From: a bacterium OM1 bin76
GTDB lineage: Bacteria > Actinomycetota > Acidimicrobiia > Spongiisociales > ZC4RG35
Reading direction: 5' to 3'
DNA length: 36,135 bases
Assembly: GCA_002238785.1 (NCBI GenBank)
Contig: MPNA01000029.1
Span: 1 to 36,135 of the forward strand
The position numbers were made by a program, and so were the translations under genes. A model generated the notes under the pieces. It ran no database searches and was not told the origin of the DNA. It saw nothing but the letters and a program-made list of their open reading frames with translations. Within the stretch, counting starts at the first letter, position 1. Each line of letters begins with the position of its first letter. This document shows positions 32,751 through 36,135 of the stretch, piece after piece.

Positions 32751-33008
32751 TTCCTCCGATATTTAGCAGGTGAATTCAGGATAGCGCAACGGGGTGCCTG
32801 CTCCTTGCCCGCCCATCCCTCCGACCGGGCGGCGGTCCGGTGCTCGGACGTTTCTTCCCAAGAGGTGGCTGGGTCGGGGTCTCGCTCCCGGGGCGGTGCG
32901 TGATGGCTTTTCCCGCCTGTCAGCCCTAAATTCAAGAGGGTGGGGAATGTTGGTCTCATGAACCGATGATTCCCCGATGCCAAGAGGAATCGCTACCGTG
33001 ATAAAACC
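32751..33008. other. Divergent gap between EF-G-2 and pgsA genes
   Basis: About 260 bases, no gene seen. It must hold promoters for both directions, but no convincing -35/-10 pair or operator was recognised. Confidence 0.4.
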
Positions 33009-33578
33009 GTGATAGACATTTGGGTACGCCCTCACCTGAGAAGGGTGCTGGATCCTATTGGCCGTTTCTTGAACCGCTGTGGGATCAGTCCTGCCGGCCT
33101 CACCCTGTTCGGTTTGGGGGTCACCATTGGCGGGGCGGTCATCATTTCACTGGAGTACCTGGTGGTGGGCTCGCTGATTGCCCTGGCCGGTTCGGCGATA
33201 GACGGTCTGGACGGAACACTCGCCCGGGCGGCTGACAGGGTTACCAAACGGGGAGCATTCCTGGACGCTTCGGTTGACCGGCTGGGGGAAGTGGCATGTT
33301 TCTCGGGTTTGGCGGTGGCTCGAGCCGGAGAGCCACGGGTGCTCATGCTGATCGTGTTGTCGGTGAGCGGCGCCTTGATGATTCCCTACCTGAGAGCGCG
33401 GGCGGAAGCGGAGGGATTGAAGGGAACCGGGGGTTTCATCGGTCGTGCCGAGAGGGTGATCCTCTTTGCCTTGGGATTGCTTACCGGATGGGTGGAGCCC
33501 ATGTTGTGGGCAATGACCGTCCTTTGCTGGGTGTCAGCCTTACACCGGTTCTCGGTTGCTTATAGAGAACTGAAATGA
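33009..33578 (+). CDS. pgsA: CDP-alcohol phosphatidyltransferase, probable phosphatidylinositol-phosphate synthase
   Basis: 189 residues, several membrane helices. The CDP-alcohol motif D-G-x2-A-R-x8-G-x3-D-x3-D is complete at residues 68-90 (D68, A72, R73, G82, D86, D90). In mycobacteria the gene in this position, before PatA and PimA, makes phosphatidylinositol phosphate from CDP-diacylglycerol and inositol phosphate; the same role is inferred from order. The start is GTG at 33009. The patA start overlaps its stop. Confidence 0.85.
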   Translation: MIDIWVRPHLRRVLDPIGRFLNRCGISPAGLTLFGLGVTIGGAVIISLEYLVVGSLIALAGSAIDGLDGTLARAADRVTKRGAFLDASVDRLGEVACFSGLAVARAGEPRVLMLIVLSVSGALMIPYLRARAEAEGLKGTGGFIGRAERVILFALGLLTGWVEPMLWAMTVLCWVSALHRFSVAYRELK

Positions 33579-34453
33579 AGGCCCGCCTCGCCTACTGGGG
33601 CGTCAGAGTCGCTTCCGGGTTCATGCACATTTGGCCGTTATGGGTTGTGCAGCGATTGGGGGGCGCCGCCGGGATGATGGCCGCTCTTCTTCTTCCCCGT
33701 CGCCGGCGCATGGCAGGGAGGCATGCGCATCGGACGGGGTTGGATGCCGAGGCGGGAAGCCGGTCGAGGGCTGTTAGGAAGATGTTCGCCAGCTACGGGC
33801 GTTATTGGGGTGAGTCTCTTTGGGCCGGGCCCAACAATGTAAAGCGGGTTGCCAACCGTTTTGACTTGGAGGGCATCGAGTTTCTGGAACGCAGCATCGA
33901 GGACGGTAAGGGAGTGGTGGTGGTGCTGCCACACCTTGGCAATTGGGAGATGGCCGGGGTGGCGGTGTGGGGTATGGACTTGGAGGTGGTGGCCGTGGCT
34001 GAGAATCTGGCCAACTCTCACATAAGGGACTGGTTTGCGCGGGTGAGGGCCTTGACCGGGATAAAGGTAGTGTTCGCCCAGAGGGGTCTTCTCGGCCAGT
34101 TGCAGAGAAAACTGGACACCCGAACCGCCGTGTGCCTGCCTTCTGATCGGGATCTGAGCGGCAAGGGCATACCCGTGCAGTTCTTCGGCGAAGAGACCAC
34201 CCTGCCTGCCGGGCCACTGCTGCTGGGGATCCGTTCGGGGCGTCCGGTGATCCCGGTGGCCGTCTACTGCGAGAAGAACAGTCGCTACCGGGCCGTCTTG
34301 AAGCCACCTCTGGCCATTCCCGGGGAGGGAAGCCTGTCGGAAAGGCTACGCAGAGGCGCCCAACTCATGGCCCATGCCTTCGAGGAACTGATCAGAGTTG
34401 CTCCCGAACAGTGGCACCTCCTTCAACCCAACTGGCCGTCTGACCGGGCGTGA
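33575..34453 (+). CDS. Lysophospholipid acyltransferase family, probable PIM acyltransferase (PatA-like)
   Basis: 292 residues of the HtrB/MsbB/PatA acyltransferase family. The catalytic H-x4-E is His120 to Glu125 in PHLGNWE; the C-terminal PEQWHLLQPNW also matches. In Gram-negatives this family acylates lipid A; in actinobacteria its homologue between pgsA and pimA acylates the mannose of phosphatidylinositol mannosides, which is the role inferred here. A hydrophobic N-terminal part suggests membrane attachment. It overlaps the pgsA end and precedes pimA by nine bases. Confidence 0.85.
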   Translation: MKARLAYWGVRVASGFMHIWPLWVVQRLGGAAGMMAALLLPRRRRMAGRHAHRTGLDAEAGSRSRAVRKMFASYGRYWGESLWAGPNNVKRVANRFDLEGIEFLERSIEDGKGVVVVLPHLGNWEMAGVAVWGMDLEVVAVAENLANSHIRDWFARVRALTGIKVVFAQRGLLGQLQRKLDTRTAVCLPSDRDLSGKGIPVQFFGEETTLPAGPLLLGIRSGRPVIPVAVYCEKNSRYRAVLKPPLAIPGEGSLSERLRRGAQLMAHAFEELIRVAPEQWHLLQPNWPSDRA

Positions 34454-34462
34454 CCTGGGCTT

Positions 34463-35503
34463 ATGAGGGTCTGCCTGGTTTCACCCTATGACCTGACCCA
34501 GGACGGGGGGGTGCAGGCACAGGTGCTGGGACTGGCCGGATGGCTGCGTAGCCAGGGGGATGAGGTGAGGCTGATTGCTCCTCTGCTTCCCGAGGGAGAG
34601 TCGGGTGCCTCCGTGGGGCGAGTCACCCTGATCAGGGCGAACCGTTCGGTGGCGCCGATCTCCCTTTCGGGCCGGGTGGCCGGCCGGGTGGCGGAGGCCT
34701 TGGCCTGGGGAGAGGTGACTCACATTCATGAACCCTTGATGCCCAGGGTGGGACCTTCGGCCCTGCGGTCCCGGGGTCCCAAGGTCGTGACCTTTCATGC
34801 TGACCCACCGGGTTGGGTCAGAGGGCTATATCGTGGCTTGGGCCCCTGGATGCGGTCTTTGAAGGCGCCGGATGTCATGGTGACCGCGGTGAGCCGGCAG
34901 GCGGCCGGGGCCCTTGCGTCGGGGTGGGGCCCCGAGAGGATTGTCCCCAACGGGATCGAGGTCTCATTCGGAGCGAAGCCGGTGGAGCGTCGCAGAGGCA
35001 GGGTGGCGTTTCTGGGACGAGATGAACCTCGCAAGGGTCTGAGCTTGTTACTGGAGGCTTGGCCGGAGATCAGACGGCGCCATTCCCACGCCGAGTTGGT
35101 AGTGATGGGCGCCATCCGGCCGGACCCTCCCCAGGGGGTTGTCTTCCTGGGCCGGGTCACCGAGGAGGTGAAAGAACGGACCCTGAAGTCGGCGGAGGTG
35201 TATGTAGCTCCAAACCTGGGTGGCGAGAGCTTCGGCATCGTGTTGGTGGAGGCAATGACGGCAGGCTGCGCGGTGGTCGCCTCCGACCTCCTCTCCTTTC
35301 AGGACGTTGCGGGTTCTGCGGCAAGTCTGTTTGCCACGGGTGACGTTGCGGCGCTGGCAGAACGGGTTTCGGAGGTGCTGGGGGATCCTTCTCTCGCGGA
35401 GCGCATGTCGGCTGCGGGGCAAGAGCGAGCCGGGAGGTTTTCCTGGCGTCGGGTGGGCCCCGCCTACCGGGAATGCTACGCGCAGGTGCTGGAACGAAGC
35501 TGA
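34463..35503 (+). CDS. pimA: GT4 glycosyltransferase, probable phosphatidylinositol mannosyltransferase (PimA-like)
   Basis: 346 residues, GT-B fold, GT4 family. The nucleotide-binding E-x7-E is Glu255 to Glu263 in GGESFGIVLVEAM; the N-terminus VCLVSPYDLTQDGGVQ matches the PimA opening with its Gly-Gly loop. In mycobacteria PimA adds the first mannose from GDP-mannose to phosphatidylinositol on the cytoplasmic face. The role here is inferred from the pgsA-patA-pimA order. The C-terminus looks complete although it is shorter than mycobacterial PimA. The integrase fragment begins two bases after its stop. Confidence 0.83.
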   Translation: MRVCLVSPYDLTQDGGVQAQVLGLAGWLRSQGDEVRLIAPLLPEGESGASVGRVTLIRANRSVAPISLSGRVAGRVAEALAWGEVTHIHEPLMPRVGPSALRSRGPKVVTFHADPPGWVRGLYRGLGPWMRSLKAPDVMVTAVSRQAAGALASGWGPERIVPNGIEVSFGAKPVERRRGRVAFLGRDEPRKGLSLLLEAWPEIRRRHSHAELVVMGAIRPDPPQGVVFLGRVTEEVKERTLKSAEVYVAPNLGGESFGIVLVEAMTAGCAVVASDLLSFQDVAGSAASLFATGDVAALAERVSEVLGDPSLAERMSAAGQERAGRFSWRRVGPAYRECYAQVLERS

Positions 35504-35505
35504 GT

Positions 35506-35892
35506 GTGCCAAAGGGTCGCCTTTTTAAGCCGGAAGGTTGCGATGGTGTCGCGGCTCTGTTGGTCACCCGGCGCACCAACGGGCGACTGAGCAAGCGTTG
35601 GAACCAGCGGGTCCGTGTCGATGGTCGGGAAACCAACCTCGGTCTGGGTGTTTATCCAGTGGTTACTCTTTCGGAGGCTCGACAGAAGGCATTGAAGAAC
35701 CGCCGATCCATCGAACAAGGCCACAGCCCCCGGGACCCTAGTGTCCCGACTTTCTCCCAGGCCACAGAACGGGTGATAGAACTTTATTCTGCCAAGTGGA
35801 AGAAGGGAAGCCGAAGCGCCGCAATGTGGCGGTCCAGTCTCCAACGGTACGCCGGCCCCCTAGGTGGGGTGGGAGTGGACAAGGTCACCTAA
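35506..35892 (+). pseudogene. Truncated tyrosine integrase, N-terminal part only
   Basis: 128 residues from GTG 35506. The N-terminal arm-binding domain (DUF4102 type) is recognisable: W-N-Q-R-V-R-V-D-G-R-E-T-N-L-G-L-G-V-Y-P, then V-T-L-S-E-A-R-Q-K-A-L. The start of the SAM-like core-binding domain follows (FSQATERVIELYSAKWKKGS ... WRSSLQRYAGPL). The catalytic domain with the Arg...Arg...Tyr residues is missing; the frame stops at 35892, just where IS5-type transposase sequence begins. No tRNA target is adjacent. This is the remnant of an integrated element. Confidence 0.75.
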
Positions 35893-36135
35893 AGAAGGGG
35901 GTCCGCAGTCGATCGGGCGGTCCCGGGGCGGGTGGACAACCAAGATTCATATGGTTGCCGCGGATGCTCGAACGGCGGTGACTTTCTCGCTGTCACCAGG
36001 GCAGGGTCATGATGCTCCCCACGGGCGTGGGCTGCTCAGTGGCTTGGGGAAACAACCGGAGTGGCGTTTTTTGGTGATGGATCGGGCGTATGAGGGCAAC
36101 CAGACCCGTCAACTCGCCCTGAATCTGGGGTTTGT
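35885..36135 (+). mobile_element. Partial IS5-type transposase, 5' part missing
   Basis: In the frame of 35891 the sequence reads GGPQSIGRSRGGWTTKIHM, VAADARTAVTFSLSPGQGHD and FLVMDRAYEGNQTRQLAL, typical of the DDE core of IS5/IS427-like transposases, including the D of MDRAYEG. It runs open to the window end. The upstream transposase half and a left terminal repeat are absent: the sequence before about 35885 belongs to the integrase fragment. Confidence 0.75.

Overview
The window is a GC-rich, gene-dense chromosomal segment of an actinobacterium, most likely a deep-branching, Acidimicrobiia-like lineage (inference). The markers are a mycothiol synthase (mshD), an actinobacterial LexA with CGAAC-N4-GTTCG boxes, a RecA-NDp/PafBC-type recA promoter, a divergent lexA / LysM-protein pair like mycobacterial lexA/Rv2719c, and a PgsA-PatA-PimA phosphatidylinositol-mannoside set. 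There is no rRNA, CRISPR array or complete mobile element. Both ends look accessory: a restriction-like gene with long homopolymers on the left, and an integrase fragment fused to an IS5-type transposase fragment on the right.

Layout. 1-3.1 kb: a type I restriction HsdR-N-like gene with poly-C tracts and an apparent frameshift, an acyl-CoA thioesterase-like gene, and a DUF222-HNH (13E12-type) endonuclease. 3.5-7.7 kb: pgpA, ilvE, a small unknown gene, an FAH-family enzyme and gltX; the FAH-gltX pair and the nearby leuCD recall the mycobacterial Rv2993c-gltS-leuCD area. 7.8-11.8 kb: mdh, then on the minus strand leuC-leuD-xpt-SCP2. 12-16 kb: a type II (archaeal-like) GAPDH homologue, a small unknown gene, a PHP phosphatase, cinA and thpR, tightly packed. 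16-22.7 kb: recA-rny-miaB-miaA-dapF and convergent lexA. 22.7-24.8 kb: the SOS-controlled LysM gene, an unknown single-pass membrane protein and dut. 24.8-25.9 kb: tRNA-Gly, tRNA-Cys and tRNA-Val, a small basic protein, then a second tRNA-Val. 26-32.7 kb: mshD, thrS, a membrane protein, and on the minus strand an EF-G-2 paralogue followed by gltA. 33-35.5 kb: pgsA-patA-pimA.

How it works together. The most informative part is a DNA-damage module. recA has a LexA-type promoter (LexA box in the spacer) and, closer to the gene, a match to the LexA-independent RecA-NDp motif. lexA faces a small membrane-anchored LysM gene, probably an SOS division inhibitor of the YneA/ChiZ/DivS kind. That gene's predicted promoter has one LexA box in the spacer and a second over the expected start site, which coincides with the ATG, so its mRNA is predicted to be leaderless. 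Most of the rest is core metabolism: branched-chain amino acids, TCA cycle, tRNA charging and modification, lysine/peptidoglycan precursors, mycothiol and inositol phospholipids. Three places deserve checking as possible assembly errors or real variation: the G/C homopolymers at 108-151, a 14-base match to a Tn5 mosaic-end sequence at 4953-4966, and the integrase/transposase junction near 35890.
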